Below are positions 33,918 to 45,486 of a stretch of DNA of 64,000 nucleotides, one piece after another. The notes under the pieces were generated by a model. The model searched no databases, had not been told where the DNA came from, and was given only the letters and a program-made list of their open reading frames with translations. This stretch comes from Silene latifolia. Lineage: Eukaryota; Streptophyta; Magnoliopsida; Caryophyllales; Caryophyllaceae. Position numbers and translations under genes: made by a program. The stretch spans positions 32,316,217-32,380,216 of the forward strand of contig NC_133534.1 in assembly GCF_048544455.1 (NCBI RefSeq), read 5' to 3'. The stretch's first letter is position 1, and the number at the start of each line of letters is the position of its first letter.

Positions 33918-36900
33918 CTAGGCATAGTACCGTTTTAGTTGGTCAAGGTTTGTCGGGTTCGAAAACTCATTCCCATCAAGGTCTGTGATTCTAACCGCAC
34001 CCCTTGGGAGTATGGATTTGACTAAAAATGGTCAGGCCCAATTAGGTTTGAATTTTCCCCGTGGGTCAACAGGTAGAAGAGCTCTAACTAATTTGAGCAC
34101 TAAGTCTCCTTCTTTGATGTTTCTTGGCCTAACCCCTTTGTTGAAAGCTCGTTTGATACGTGCTTGATATGTTTGGACATTATGCAAGGCGCGTAACCTA
34201 CGTTCATCCAGGAGGATGAGTTCTTCATATCTATCCCTCTTCCAATCAGCTTCCGGGATTTGACTTTCTAGTAAAATACGCAAGGATGGTATTTCTAGCT
34301 CGACTGGTTGTACACCTTCCATGCCGTAGGTTAAATAGAAAGGAGTAGCCCCAGTGGGCGTCCTAACAGATGTACAATACCCCCACAAAGCAAAGGGTAT
34401 CTTGCTTGGCCAATCTCTATAGTTGTCAATCATTTTCTTGAGCATCGTAACAACATTCTTGTTTGCTGCCTCTACCGTGCCGTTAGTCTGTGGTCTATAG
34501 GGCGAAGAGTGGTGATGCCTAATCTTGTATTTGGCTAGCAATTGCTCGGTCTCAGCTTGGAAATGTGATCCGTTATCGCTAATGATCTCATGTGGGCAAC
34601 CATATCGACAGATGATGTTGTTTTGTATGAACTTTGCCACATTTTTAGCTGTAAGACTAGTGTAGGAAGCCGCTTCTACCCATTTGGTGAAATAGTCAAT
34701 TGCTACTAGAATAAAACAGTGACCTCCTGTTCCGGCCGGGGTTATCTTACCGATTATGTCAATTCCCCATGCAGAAAATGGCCAAGGAGACGTCATTGTA
34801 TAGAGCAGTGAAGGAGGGACATGTTGTACATTTCCGAAGATTTGGCAATTGTGGCAATGTCTTACATATTTGATGCAATCGGATTCCATTGTGGTCCAAT
34901 AATACCCCAAACGTGTGATTTTCTTTGCCATCATGGGCCCACTCATGTGAGGACCGCATTCTCCGTCGTGGACTTCTTCCATCACCTTTCGCGCCTGTGA
35001 ATGATCAAGGCAACGCAGGATTACACCAAAAGGTGTTCTTTTGTATAATTCTCCTTGCATGAGAACGTATTAGGAAGCGAGTAGGCGTATAGCACGTTGT
35101 CCCCTCTTGTCCATATCGGGTGGATAGGTACCATTGAGCTTAAAATTCAGGATTGCTTGGAACCAGGGTTCCTGCGCGATCTCTTCTTCATCGGTGATTT
35201 GGTGGACATAAGCCGGCTCTGACCGTCGTTCGATGCACAAAGGCATTTCCACCATGTGATCTGGCATATTAATCAAAGATGCAAGTTTTGCAAGAGCGTC
35301 TGCAAATTGATTTTCTTCCCGAGGTAGGTGTAGGTAGGTTACGTGATCAAAGAATTGAGCGACTTGGTCTATTCTAGCCTGATAAGGTGCGAGGCTTTTG
35401 CTTCGAATTTTCCAAGATCCTGTAACTTGGTTGATGATCAGTGATGAATCCCCATGTACTCGGAGGTTTTTAATGCCTAAGCTCACTGCCGCTTGTAGTC
35501 TAATGAGACAAGCTTCGTATTCTGCAGCGTTGTTTGTCACCTCGAAGTCGAGTTTGACAGCAATTGGTGTATGCTCGCCTTCAGGAGAAATGAGCAACAC
35601 TCCTATTCCAAATCCACTCAAGTTTGATGCTCCATCAAAGTAAAGGTCCCAGGAATCTACATCAGTTTGGAGTATATCCTCGTCTGGAAATGACCAAGTG
35701 TCTACCGTTTGTGCGTCATTGATGGGATTTTCTGCGAAGAACTCGGCGACGGCGCGCCCTTTAATAACTTTCAGTGACACGTATTTGAGGTCGAATTCTG
35801 AGAGCATCAGGGTCCATCTTGCTAGGCGTCCGTTGAGGACGGGTTTCTCGAAGAGGTATTTGACTGGATCCATTTTGGAGTATATTTTGACGGAGTAGCT
35901 AAGCATGTAATGGCGTATCTTCTTCGTTGCCCACACAAGAGCGAGGCATGTCTTTTCGAGTTGTGAGTATTTGCACTCGTACTCCAGGAACTTCTTACTA
36001 AGGTAGTAGATAGCCCTTTCTTCACTTCCTACAGTTTGAGCCAACATGGCGCCCATGGCTGTTTCGGTTACTGTGAGATATAAACCAAGAGGTTGATCTC
36101 GTTGAGGTGGCATGAGCACTGGTGGTTTAGCCAATATCTCTTTGATTCGGTCAAATGCCCTCTGACAATCATCGTCCTACATGGTGTGGTCTGTTTTCTT
36201 GAGTTTCTTGAAGATAGGCTCACAAATCATTGTAAGTTTCGATATGAATCGACTTATATACTGCACCTTTCCCAGGAATCCTCTGACTTCTTTTTCTGTT
36301 TGAGGTTGTGGCATTTCGATCAGAGCTTTGATTTTGGAAGGATCTATTTCTATACCTCTTTGACTAACGACGTATCCCAGGAGTTTGCCAGATGTTACCC
36401 CGAATGTGCATTTTTGAGGATTGAGCCTCATGTTGTACTTTCGTAGCCTTGCGAAGAACTTGCGAAGGTTCGCAATATGCCCCTCTCTTTCCTTGGATTT
36501 GACAATCATGTCATCTACGTATACCTCAACTTCTTTGTGCATCATGTCATGTAAGAGTGTAGTTGCGGTGCGTTGATATGTAGCTCCGGCGTTGATCAAT
36601 CCAAACGGCATGACCGTATAACAATAGGTTCCCCATTGAGTGACGAAGGCGATCTTATGCATATCTTCCATGGCCATTTTGATTTGATTATAACCCGCAT
36701 ATCCATCCATGAAGGATAGTAACGCGTGGTCAGCAGTGTTGTCCACCAATATGTCGATGTGAGGTAGAGGGAAGTCATCTTTTGGACTTGCTTTGTTTAA
36801 GTCCCTAAAGTCAACACAAACACGGATTCTCCCATCCTTTTTTGGCACAATTACTATGTTGGCTACCCAGTCAGAATACTCGGAAACTTTGATGAACCCG

Positions 36901-37763
36901 GCTTTGAATTGTTTGTCAACTTCTTCTTTAATCTTGAGAGCCCATTCTGTCCTCATTCGTCGAAGCTTCTGTTTCACAGGTTTGAAATCTGGCTTAATCG
37001 GAATTCTATGTTCAACGATATCCCTGTCGATCCCTGGCATGTCTTTGTAGGACCAAGCGAAAATGTCTTTGAATTCGTTTAGGAGGTTTATGAAATCGGC
37101 CCTTTCGGTAGAGCTCAAGGTAGTCCCTATCCTAAGTTCTTGGGGTTCTAGTTCGGTTCCTACATTGATGGGTTCGGTATCTTCTATTACTGGTCCCCCT
37201 TCCCCTTCCTGTAGTATTTCTTTGGCTATGTAGGGAGGTATTTCGATCGAGTCTGGGTCTTGGTCATCCTCAGTATCATTGTAAACAGAATTGCACTCAA
37301 GATAACACAAAGAGTAAGTAGAACCTGATTTATTCATATTAAAATTTGAGTATAGTTGAAACAAAGAAGTCAACTGATCCATGGTCAGTGGCGGCAAAGT
37401 GACAGTGGTTGGGGCATTTCCCGAACTACCGTGACTACTCAAGGCTAAGCTAGGAGAAATAAAGGGAGTAGGGATGACGACAGGAGGAGACTCTCTAATG
37501 ACTTCTCTAGACTCCGACTCCGACTCTGACTCCGACTCCGACTCGAACTCATCGTCTTCTGGTTCTCCTTTGAACATCTCTCCTTCTCCAGTGGTGAGCT
37601 TGAAGAGTCTTCCTTGATTGTTGGTCCACTTGATTAATTTTCTCCATCCTTTCAGCTGTCTTGCGTTGGTTTCTGTGATCAACGCGGTGGGGTTGAAGCG
37701 ATCGTCTTGAAGTATCATGGTAATGATCTCATCTGCGTGCCCCGACAAATCGATCTTCTCCAA
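33918..37763 (-). pseudogene. pol: Tat-lineage pol: reverse transcriptase, dual RNase H, integrase, with three stops
   Basis: Pol copies element RNA into cDNA and integrates it. The N-terminal 170 residues are poorly conserved and include a Ser-Glu repeat (37515-37560). Reverse transcriptase has SDWVANIVIVPKKDGRIRVCVDFRDLN, MPFGLINAGATYQR and the catalytic YVDD near 36515. RNase H follows (about 36080-35800), then a second, archaeal-type RNase H (DLYFDGASNLSGFGIGVLL, about 35655), the Tat hallmark. Integrase has HHCC (HMSG...CHNCQ, about 34960-34850) and the triad Asp in GIDIIG, Asp in ISDNGSHF and Glu in VEAANK (34755-34465). In-frame stops are at 36177-36179 (TM-stop-DDD, Trp expected), 35070-35072 (LAS-stop-YVL, Gln expected) and 34032-34034 (NWA-stop-PFL, Gly expected). 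The frame reaches TAG at 33918. The 5' end overlaps gag-protease by 35 bp in another frame. Confidence 0.93.
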
Positions 37764-40671
37764 ACAATAGGCTAACGGCTTGTTCGTCTAAGCAAGGTGC
37801 TTGACGGGTTTTGACGGTAGGAACCGTTTCTGGAGGGATAAAGTAGCAATCGTGAAAGATCTCGATTCCGGCTAGCTTCCTCTCGAGATAATGCCAAGGC
37901 TCGGGAAATCCGTGAAAGAGTTCTAGACTTCCTTCTTGAACAAAGTACCCATTTAAAGTGGGGAGATAGGGTCTCATTTGGACTCCTACATGCTTGCGGT
38001 TTTGGACTTGGGCAAGCATTTCGAGAACCTCTTCTTTAGTGGGTTTGTACCCTAGTCCAAGTGGTATCCTGTTTGAGTTGCCTTCCTTGTATGGTGCGAA
38101 GGTGTTTCTTCGAGTAGGGTTCAAAGGCATTCCAGGGAAGTATCCCTGGGTTTTGAGCATGTGGTTGACCACCAAGTTGGAGTAGGGATCATAGTATAAG
38201 GGTGCCAACTCACTTTCTATGACGCTTACACTTTGGAAGCCTCCAAGTTCGTATACGGGATCTGCAAGGACTTGATTGTTCGACTGTTTTTCGATTATTG
38301 CCTTGATGGGGGACGAAGTGATCGTCACTACTTTGCCATTTAGTGGGATCTTGATCTTTTGATGAAGGGTGGATGTTACCGCTTTGGAAGCGTGAATCCA
38401 CGGCCTTCCCAGAAGTATGTTGAAGGAAGCTTCAATGTCCACTATTTGGAAGTTAACCTTTCGTTCAATTGGCTCTGTGGCTATGGTTAGGCTAACAAGT
38501 CCTACCACCTTTCGTCGTGTACCATCATATGCACGCACACCTTGATTGGTAGGGGTCCAATCCGACTCTTTCATGCCTAACTTGTATGCCGTTTTGAGGG
38601 GTATGACGTTGACCGCGGAGCCATCATCTACCAAGGTCATTGGCACGTTCTTCTTTAGACAAATGACAGTGATGTAGAGAGCTAAATTGTGACTGGCGCC
38701 AAAAGGTGGCAAATCTTCGTCTGAGAAAATAATAGGATTACTTAGCTTTGGTGATTCTTGGAAGACCAAGTTGACTACATCTTCGGGTGTCGAGTTATGT
38801 GCTACATTTAGTTTGGCCAAAGCTTGCAGTAAAGCTTGGCGATGTGGGAATGAGCCTGCTACTAATTGCCAGACTGAAAGATCAGCCTTCGTCTTCTGTA
38901 ATTGCTTGAGCAAATGGTCAGTGGAGTCCTCTTCGTTATCATTTTGTGTGACAACGTTGGTTGGACCGTTTTGAGTAGTGCTTTGATATGGACGACCCGA
39001 GCGAGTTAGGTGGTCTACATCTTGGTCTTCACCGTTTTGGACTATTTCTTTGACTAGGGAGTTTTCAATGAGATACTCGTCCTCATCATCGTCGGCCCAA
39101 ACTCCATTGATTGCAGTTAGCTCTCTTATTCTCATGATTTCATCTTCCAGTCGTATGATTTGGTCAACTAGTTTATCAACCACGGTGACTACTTCTTGCA
39201 TAGTAGCATTTTGAGAGAAGATTAGTGGCACATGTTCTTTGGGTGTTGCGCTGGGATCACGTAAAGTTGTCACCATATTTTCTAATTCCCAAACTTGCCC
39301 ATCTAAACTCCTTGCCCATATGATGAAGTCGGACATGGTAGGGGAGATAGTAGAGTAGAACTCTTTATTCTCGATTGCGTAGACTTCATTTTCGATTGGA
39401 GAAATAAGGTGTGAGCAATCTAAGGTAGATTCGTCACTTGTAATCACTAGAACTCCAAGAGGATTCTGAGTGTTGTTGGGTTTACCTCCCGGTGGTATTG
39501 GCAATCGACCATCTTCAATCATGTCTTGAAGCACGTTTTTCAACTTGTAGCATTTTTCTGTGTCGTGCCCCTTGCCCCTATGGTATTCACAGTACGAGTT
39601 CTCGTCCCAGAATTTGGATTTTCTTTCGGGTTCGGGAGTAGGTCCAATGGGTTGGAGTTTTCCTTGTTTCATTAACCTTTTTAGAGCGTTGGAGTACGTG
39701 TCCCCAAGATTTGTGAATTTCCTTGGTGGGGTACTTTTCTTGGATGGCTCGAGAAGGTTAACTTCATCGGTTTTGCTAGTAGAGCCGTATGAACGACTTG
39801 TTGAACCTTGATATCCTCGACCTACCGTTTTGGACAAGAGTCCTTTACGGATGTCATCTTCAATCCTTGTCCCTAGTACGGTCAAGTCCTTAAAAGTTTT
39901 GATGTTTTGGTACCTCAAATGATTGGCATAGATGGGTTTGAGATTATCCACAAACTTCTCCACAAGGGTAGCCTCATCCGGGCGTTCAACCAGTTGGGTA
40001 CTAGTCTTCCTCCACCTACTTAGGAAGTCGGTGAATCCTTCTTTGTCATTTTGGGTAAGAACCTCTAGAGTACGCATGTTTACTTGGATCTCGGCATTAT
40101 CCGCATATTGTTTAGAAAACTCGATTGCGGCATCTTCCCAAGTAGCGACCTTCTTGTGATCTAAGGAGTAGAACCATTGTTTAGGAATGGTGTCAAGAGA
40201 TGAAGGAATGATCCTTAAGAACATCTCGGGTTTGATGCCTTTGATAGACATATAATCTTTGAAGGTACGGATGTGGTTCAAAGGGTTCTCGTGTCCCTTG
40301 AATTTAGGAATATCCGTCATATTGAAGTTGGTTGGCAATTTGGAATTGACGGCCTCATACTTGCGATTGTTCTCCCTATAAATGTCATCCCCCTTAAGGT
40401 ACATCAATTGCTCCTCTAAGTATTGGAGTCTTTTCTCAGCTACAGTCATCCCCATGAGAGGATTTTCATCCTTGGATTCATTATCGGAGTCACCTATTAC
40501 TTCACTTTCATGAGGGGGCAACCTTCCCTCTACGGCATAGATACGGCAATCGATGAGCTCAAGGCGGTCATAGACTTGGTCTTGGGTAACTTGCATTTGG
40601 GCTAGCGCGGCTAGGATTCGATCATTACCATCTTGAAGTTGGTGGAGGTTTGTTTCGCTGGATCCAGGCAT
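37729..40671 (-). CDS. gag: Tat-lineage gag-protease polyprotein, 980 residues, open
   Basis: The frame is uninterrupted from ATG 40671 to the stop at 37729, a good length for this lineage. Residues about 1-100 include a predicted coiled-coil stretch (AVEGRL...EKRLQYLEEQLMYL). The gag domain is at about 130-260 (DIPKFKGHENPLNHIRTFKDYM, WFYSLDHKKVATWEDAAIEFSKQY, LVEKFVDNLKP). One zinc knuckle of the form CX2HX4HX4C (CEYHRGKGHDTEKC) lies near residue 360. The protease is at about 640-770, with LVDDGSAVNVIP (Asp-Gly-Ser in place of Asp-Ser/Thr-Gly-Ala, near 38630) and ILLGRPWIH. The C-terminal 200 residues have no domain I recognise. Pol starts 35 bp before this stop in the +1 frame, so pol would need frameshifting, splicing or reinitiation unless an indel created the break. 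The open frame contrasts with the broken pol. Confidence 0.92.
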   Translation of the reverse strand: MPGSSETNLHQLQDGNDRILAALAQMQVTQDQVYDRLELIDCRIYAVEGRLPPHESEVIGDSDNESKDENPLMGMTVAEKRLQYLEEQLMYLKGDDIYRENNRKYEAVNSKLPTNFNMTDIPKFKGHENPLNHIRTFKDYMSIKGIKPEMFLRIIPSSLDTIPKQWFYSLDHKKVATWEDAAIEFSKQYADNAEIQVNMRTLEVLTQNDKEGFTDFLSRWRKTSTQLVERPDEATLVEKFVDNLKPIYANHLRYQNIKTFKDLTVLGTRIEDDIRKGLLSKTVGRGYQGSTSRSYGSTSKTDEVNLLEPSKKSTPPRKFTNLGDTYSNALKRLMKQGKLQPIGPTPEPERKSKFWDENSYCEYHRGKGHDTEKCYKLKNVLQDMIEDGRLPIPPGGKPNNTQNPLGVLVITSDESTLDCSHLISPIENEVYAIENKEFYSTISPTMSDFIIWARSLDGQVWELENMVTTLRDPSATPKEHVPLIFSQNATMQEVVTVVDKLVDQIIRLEDEIMRIRELTAINGVWADDDEDEYLIENSLVKEIVQNGEDQDVDHLTRSGRPYQSTTQNGPTNVVTQNDNEEDSTDHLLKQLQKTKADLSVWQLVAGSFPHRQALLQALAKLNVAHNSTPEDVVNLVFQESPKLSNPIIFSDEDLPPFGASHNLALYITVICLKKNVPMTLVDDGSAVNVIPLKTAYKLGMKESDWTPTNQGVRAYDGTRRKVVGLVSLTIATEPIERKVNFQIVDIEASFNILLGRPWIHASKAVTSTLHQKIKIPLNGKVVTITSSPIKAIIEKQSNNQVLADPVYELGGFQSVSVIESELAPLYYDPYSNLVVNHMLKTQGYFPGMPLNPTRRNTFAPYKEGNSNRIPLGLGYKPTKEEVLEMLAQVQNRKHVGVQMRPYLPTLNGYFVQEGSLELFHGFPEPWHYLERKLAGIEIFHDCYFIPPETVPTVKTRQAPCLDEQAVSLLFGEDRFVGARR

Positions 40672-41445
40672 CTTGAAAACTGGATAAGAGATCGGCGACG
40701 CATCAAAATACGATCGACCATTCTAACACACTTGCTAAAAGAAGAAATGTTTTGACTCGTGAAGTGGGTGTGCCACTTGTGTTGAGTGAGCTTTGAAGAA
40801 AGACAAGGTTTTTTGAAAATGTGTGTCCAAGTCAACTATAGTGTAGTTGTAGGAGTGGACTCAAAGTGAGGTTTTGAAATGGGCTTTGTGGCCCGAATTT
40901 TGACACGACAAACGGACAGAGTTTTGACTGGATTTTGCGCTAATTGAAGGCCTATTTCGAAATTTTGATTAAGAAAAAAGGGTTTTGATTTTTGAAAAAT
41001 CGTCATGGTTTTGTTTAGAAATGGTGATCACGTAAGGTACAAACATTTATACAAGCATTATAACGGGATGCTGAGTGCATTTAAAAGGGTTTTGGTTTAA
41101 AGGGTGGGTTGCCATACCGAACCATCAAACCCGAAGTCTGTGGAGAGGCTCGTACCAAACAAGAGTAAGGCCGATTCCTAATCCATTTCCTCAAGTAGTG
41201 AAGGCCCTTGATACAAACAAGAGTAAGTACCATGGTATGGATGACGTCAATCGCTATCCATCCTTAGGCCCAAATAAGAATTAGGACCGTTTAGACGGGA
41301 AGATTGGTCGAATGGGTTGGGTTGGGCCTAGGAAGGCCGAATAAAACGATCTAGGAAGACCGAGTTATGAAAACCGACAATTGTCTTATACAAACTATTC
41401 CCTAACCTTGTTTAAGTTTCACCCTTGCTACACGTAAGTGTATTA
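40672..41445 (-). other. 5' leader of the Tat element
   Basis: This 774 bp lies between the primer site and the gag ATG. No long frame is present in the sense direction. It is expected to hold the packaging signal. A short plus-strand frame at 41075-41284 looks like chance. Confidence 0.6.
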
Positions 41446-41463
41446 TCCCCAGCGGAGTCGCCA
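41446..41463 (-). other. Primer-binding site (tRNA-Arg type)
   Basis: The minus strand reads TGGCGACTCCGCTGGGGA three bases after the LTR end at 41467. This is the tRNA-Arg primer site characteristic of Ogre/Tat elements. Confidence 0.92.
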
Positions 41464-41466
41464 AAC

Positions 41467-43897
41467 TGTGGACAGCGGGGCCCACGGGGGCATTTGGGAG
41501 AGAAGAGAAACGAGCGTTTGCATTTTGTATGGAGTCACCACCAATTTTTATGGGAAATTGGAACCGTTCGAATACCTCGTGTCATGTCAAGACACAAAGT
41601 AGTGACATGAACACTAAGCAATTGTTACCCTTAGCATTCTATGTCTAGAATGACTCTCGTGGATGCCAATGAACACAGGTGTTCACAGATATCTGGAATA
41701 AGGGGTGAGGGTACGTATTAGGAAGCTCTTTTGATCGAACAACTAATCCCGCCCGCCTCGATAGCGGCCTCTACTAATGATTAGGGACATCATCTATACT
41801 CGATATATCGTCGATTATATGCATGCAATGCAACATTCAATAAATTGATCCTAGCATGTGAAGAATGGACTAAGTCGGTAACAATTAATTTAACATACAA
41901 TAAATGTCAAAGTAGGGATTTAGGGTCAATTACGTGTGAAGGCATACAAACAATGTGATAAAAGAAATACAATGATACAATAATGAAGATTACAATAATT
42001 ACATTGGGTTAATGATTTATGTCGAAAATATATTTAAAACGGATAATCTGGGAAAGAAAGAATAAAGGAATAAGCGAACAGGAATTAGGGTGATAATACG
42101 GTTAATAGTTAATTAAATACGTAACTAATTAAACTAGGTCAAAGCAGAACGGAAGTTCAGAGACAGAAATCAACCTGGAATAGGCACAGCAGGACTGCGC
42201 CCTTTGGAAGAGGCACAGCAGATGCTGCGTTTGTTCCAAGGGTGAGTTCTGGCTGTGAAGCCGGAACTGCAAATTGTTAATATAAATTGGTGATTTAAAT
42301 GATTAATTACGATATTTGCTCGGATGGAAGTGATTAACAAGTTATCTACATGTAATCAAGGTCATAAAAGCAATAAAACATGGATGAGACGGATGCAAAC
42401 GAATTTATTTACATGGATGTACGATTGATTAATACGAATTAATTACATGATTAATGAACAAAAATAACAAATTAAACTAATTAGGCTAAATACGATGGAT
42501 TAATGACGAATATATGATGGTGACAATAAATAAACAGATGCAAATATATCAATGATGAATCCCAGAGATTCAATATGGGTAAATCGAACCTCTAAAACCC
42601 GAATTGAGTTTAATGACGAAAACCCGCAAATATTGGTTATTTGGGATTTAAGTCGGAAATTAATGAGTTGAATTAAATACTAATGATGATAATATATTAC
42701 ATGTTAGAATTACTATGCTATTATATCAAAGAATTGAAGAACAAACGAAAGAAAATAAAAACAAACGAATTGACAAAAGACGAAGGAAGAAGAAAGGAAG
42801 CAAGAACTGCGGCAGCCTCACGAAGAGGCGCAGCAGGTACTGCGCTCCTTCGAAGAGGCGCAGCAGTTGCTGCGTCCTTTCTCGACGGTTGTCTTCTGAT
42901 AATCCGCAAAAAGGGTTTTAAAGCACGGTTTTAGAAATCGATTTTAAAAGGTACTTTCGACATAAACCTTACATTAATGATACAATAAGTAAGTAGCAAT
43001 AAATAAAAGAGAGATTATACACCCTCAGACTTACATGTTGACGAAACAAGATGAACTAAGATATCGATTAGTGATGCTCGACGCGAATGTAACGAAAAGT
43101 GCCCTCGTAAGAGGAAAACGATTAGATTAATTAAGTTGATTGATGTGTAGTTGGTCAAATTAGTCGGTCATGCAAACGAGGCTGGTACTCAGAAGGATCC
43201 GAGCTTACGTGGTCGAATGTTCAAGCACGTAGACGCCAAAAAGTAAGAACAAAGGTCTAGAATGCAAAGGGAGAAGAGAAGGGCGGACACTCGCGTGAGA
43301 AATATGAGGAGCGAAGGCTCCTATTTATACTAATCACGTGAAGGAATTAGAGTTTCGGAGACTCTTTGGAAGTGAATCTCGGAAAGATATGAAAAAGATA
43401 CGAAAATTACGCAGAAAAGAACCTAGGAAGAGGCGCAGCAGTCACTGCGTCTGTTGGAAGAGGCGCAGCACCTGCTGCGTCTGTTCCCAAGGGGTTTCCT
43501 CCTGCGGAAGAAATATTTCCGTGTTTAAGTTATGGTAGGACGGAATAATTCGGTTTTCCTTAATATCTTATGTGAATATTACGGGAAATTGTTTACCAAA
43601 AGATAAAGATTGTGAAATATGGAATAGAAATATCCGGAACATTCCAGAACATTCTGACTCGGGATTTAACGGTTATCAGAAAATGGAGACGGTTTTAGGC
43701 CCGGACTCCAAATGTACTCTAATTACTGTCAAAACGACCGTATCGGCACGTAGATGACAACTAAGAGGTAGACATTAATATTTGAGCAATCACTTGACGA
43801 TAATCTTACGAATTGTCACAAATCGTTCCGCGTACCAAACATGCGGCCCAATCATCACCGGGTGGTTTGCGAGAGGTGCAGAAATGAGGTGTCTACA
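41467..43897 (-). repeat. 5' LTR of the Tat element (full copy)
   Basis: This 2431-bp copy pairs with the 3' LTR at 24471-26902, with few differences by eye. It carries the same three hairpin doublets (about 42178-42241, 42821-42880 and 43428-43493). It ends TCCACA next to the primer site. Its outer edge is not the edge of the element: a further 1215 bp of element sequence follows. Confidence 0.93.
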
Positions 43898-45112
43898 GAG
43901 CCCCCACTTTGACTGAGGCTTAGACAAGGCGAAAGTCAAAGTATAGCCATCAGGTCAATCGAAGATTACAACCTGACGACTATGGCGACGCGAGGCGGTT
44001 CAAGGGGTCTGAACCAAGGACCTATCGTCGGGAACATTTTAGAGTCTGTCGACTATCGGGGAGGGTCGTTTAAAGTCCATTAAACTACGTAAGGAGGCTC
44101 GCCAGCCATAAGAAGAGATCATACCTGAGACTTCTTTCTCGAGATATTTCCGGAGGTACATGGGAGCTGTTGTAAGGACTAAATAAGGTGAGTAGCAGGA
44201 CACAGGCGGGAACTGCTGAAAGAAGGCTATTTGGGTAGTCTTCGAGAAATAATTGCGAGTAGCAGGACACAGGCGGGAACTGCTGAGGAGAAATCTGCTT
44301 AGGTAGATGTTAATCTTCATGTCTTGAGAGGGACAGTACGTCCGCTTACTCTCGTTGGAGACATGATTGGGAATTATTCTTCATGTCATGAGAGGGAAAG
44401 TGTATCCGATTACTCTCGTCGGGAAACATAATGAAGGCGTATCGAATTCTGTGAAGGAATAAAGGCTCGTTGTGACAAGCAAAAGGTCTTGGAAGAAATA
44501 AATAATATGCAACAGTCTGCTGCTGGCTTGGAAATGCGGGCCGGAATGAAAGAAAATCGTCGAACGGACCAAAAGGATAAAATAGCATTGGGGAAGAGGC
44601 GCACCAAAGATGGGCCCACAACTAACGAACTCATAACGAACTTTTGAAAATCCGTATGGACGGAACACAAGGAAGAGGCGCAGCACCTGCTGCGTCTGTT
44701 CCCAAGGGGTTTCCTCCTGTGGAAGAAAGATTTCCGTGTTTAAGTTATGGTAGGGCGCAATAATTCGGTTTTCCTTAATATCTTATGTGAATATTACGGA
44801 AAATTGTTTACCAGAAGATAAAGATTGTGAAATATAGAATAGAAATATCCGGAACATTCCAGAACATTCTGACTCGAGATTTAACGGTTATCAGAAAGTG
44901 GAGACGGTTTTAGGCCCGGACTCCAAATGTACTCTAATTACTGTCAAAACGACCGTATCGGCACGTAGATGACAACTAAGAGGTAGACATTAATATTTGA
45001 GCAATCACTTGACGATAATCTTACGAATTGTCATAAATCGTTCCGCGTACCAAACATGCGGCCCAATCATCACCGGGTGGTTTGTGAGAGGTGCGGAAAT
45101 GAGGTGTCTACA
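43898..45112 (-). repeat. Extra partial LTR plus 3'-UTR unit at the 5' end of the Tat element
   Basis: 43898-44685 repeats the region next to the 3' LTR (26903-27690, exactly 788 bp in both, including the polypurine tract). 44671-45112 repeats the outer 442 bp of the LTR (43456-43897). The two meet in the 15-base word GGAAGAGGCGCAGCA (44671-44685), present in both parents. The target duplication ACTTG lies outside this unit at 45113-45117. The structure is that of a tandem dimer whose first internal region was deleted, or of a template switch between hairpin modules. Confidence 0.9.
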
Positions 45113-45486
45113 ACTTGCTGCCGTTTTAGACTGTTATCACACCCCTGTCAATGCTTAGCTTGTTTAATTCAAGTTTTGTGCGAAATTTCGCGATTAGGGC
45201 TTCTCAGTCGGAAACTTTCGACTGTCAGACGGGTTCATACACTTTCATGCTTTAATTAACCTCAGTCATTGCTTGCTAGCTGCTGTTGTTAACTGCTATC
45301 CCGTCCCCTACTGCTGCTTACATTCTGTGATTCGAAATTTCTGAGGCTTGTTGGGATTTATTTGCTGTAAAGTCGAATTTCTCGACTGGTAGGGGGTCAT
45401 ATGCTGTCACATGTTGGTTTTTACGTGCTGTTTTAGCCACGGTTAGCAGCTATTTTCTTATCATACCCCTTACCCTCTGTTTCAGG
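45113..45486 (+). other. Athila-like leader of the ORF-1-like gene
   Basis: This is the continuation of Athila internal sequence after the Tat insertion. It starts with the second ACTTG copy. It is T-rich, has no long frame and directly precedes the ATG at 45487. Confidence 0.6.

Larger units (their letters stand above)
24471..45112 (-). mobile_element. Tat-lineage Ty3/gypsy retrotransposon (Ogre/Retand-like) with antisense genes
   Basis: The element is 20.6 kb long and reads leftward. It is flanked by ACTTG target duplications (24466-24470 and 45113-45117) and inserted in the Athila-like element. In its own direction it has an extra partial unit (45112-43898), the full 5' LTR (43897-41467), a tRNA-Arg primer site (41463-41446), gag-protease (40671-37729) and pol (37763-33918) with two RNase H regions, as in the Tat lineage. 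These are followed by two genes on the opposite strand (31849-33364 and 27875-30902), a purine tract (26915-26903) and the 3' LTR (26902-24471). Extra antisense ORFs between pol and the 3' LTR are known from some plant Tat elements. Pol has three stops and both antisense genes are broken. The two full LTRs are very similar by eye. Confidence 0.95.
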
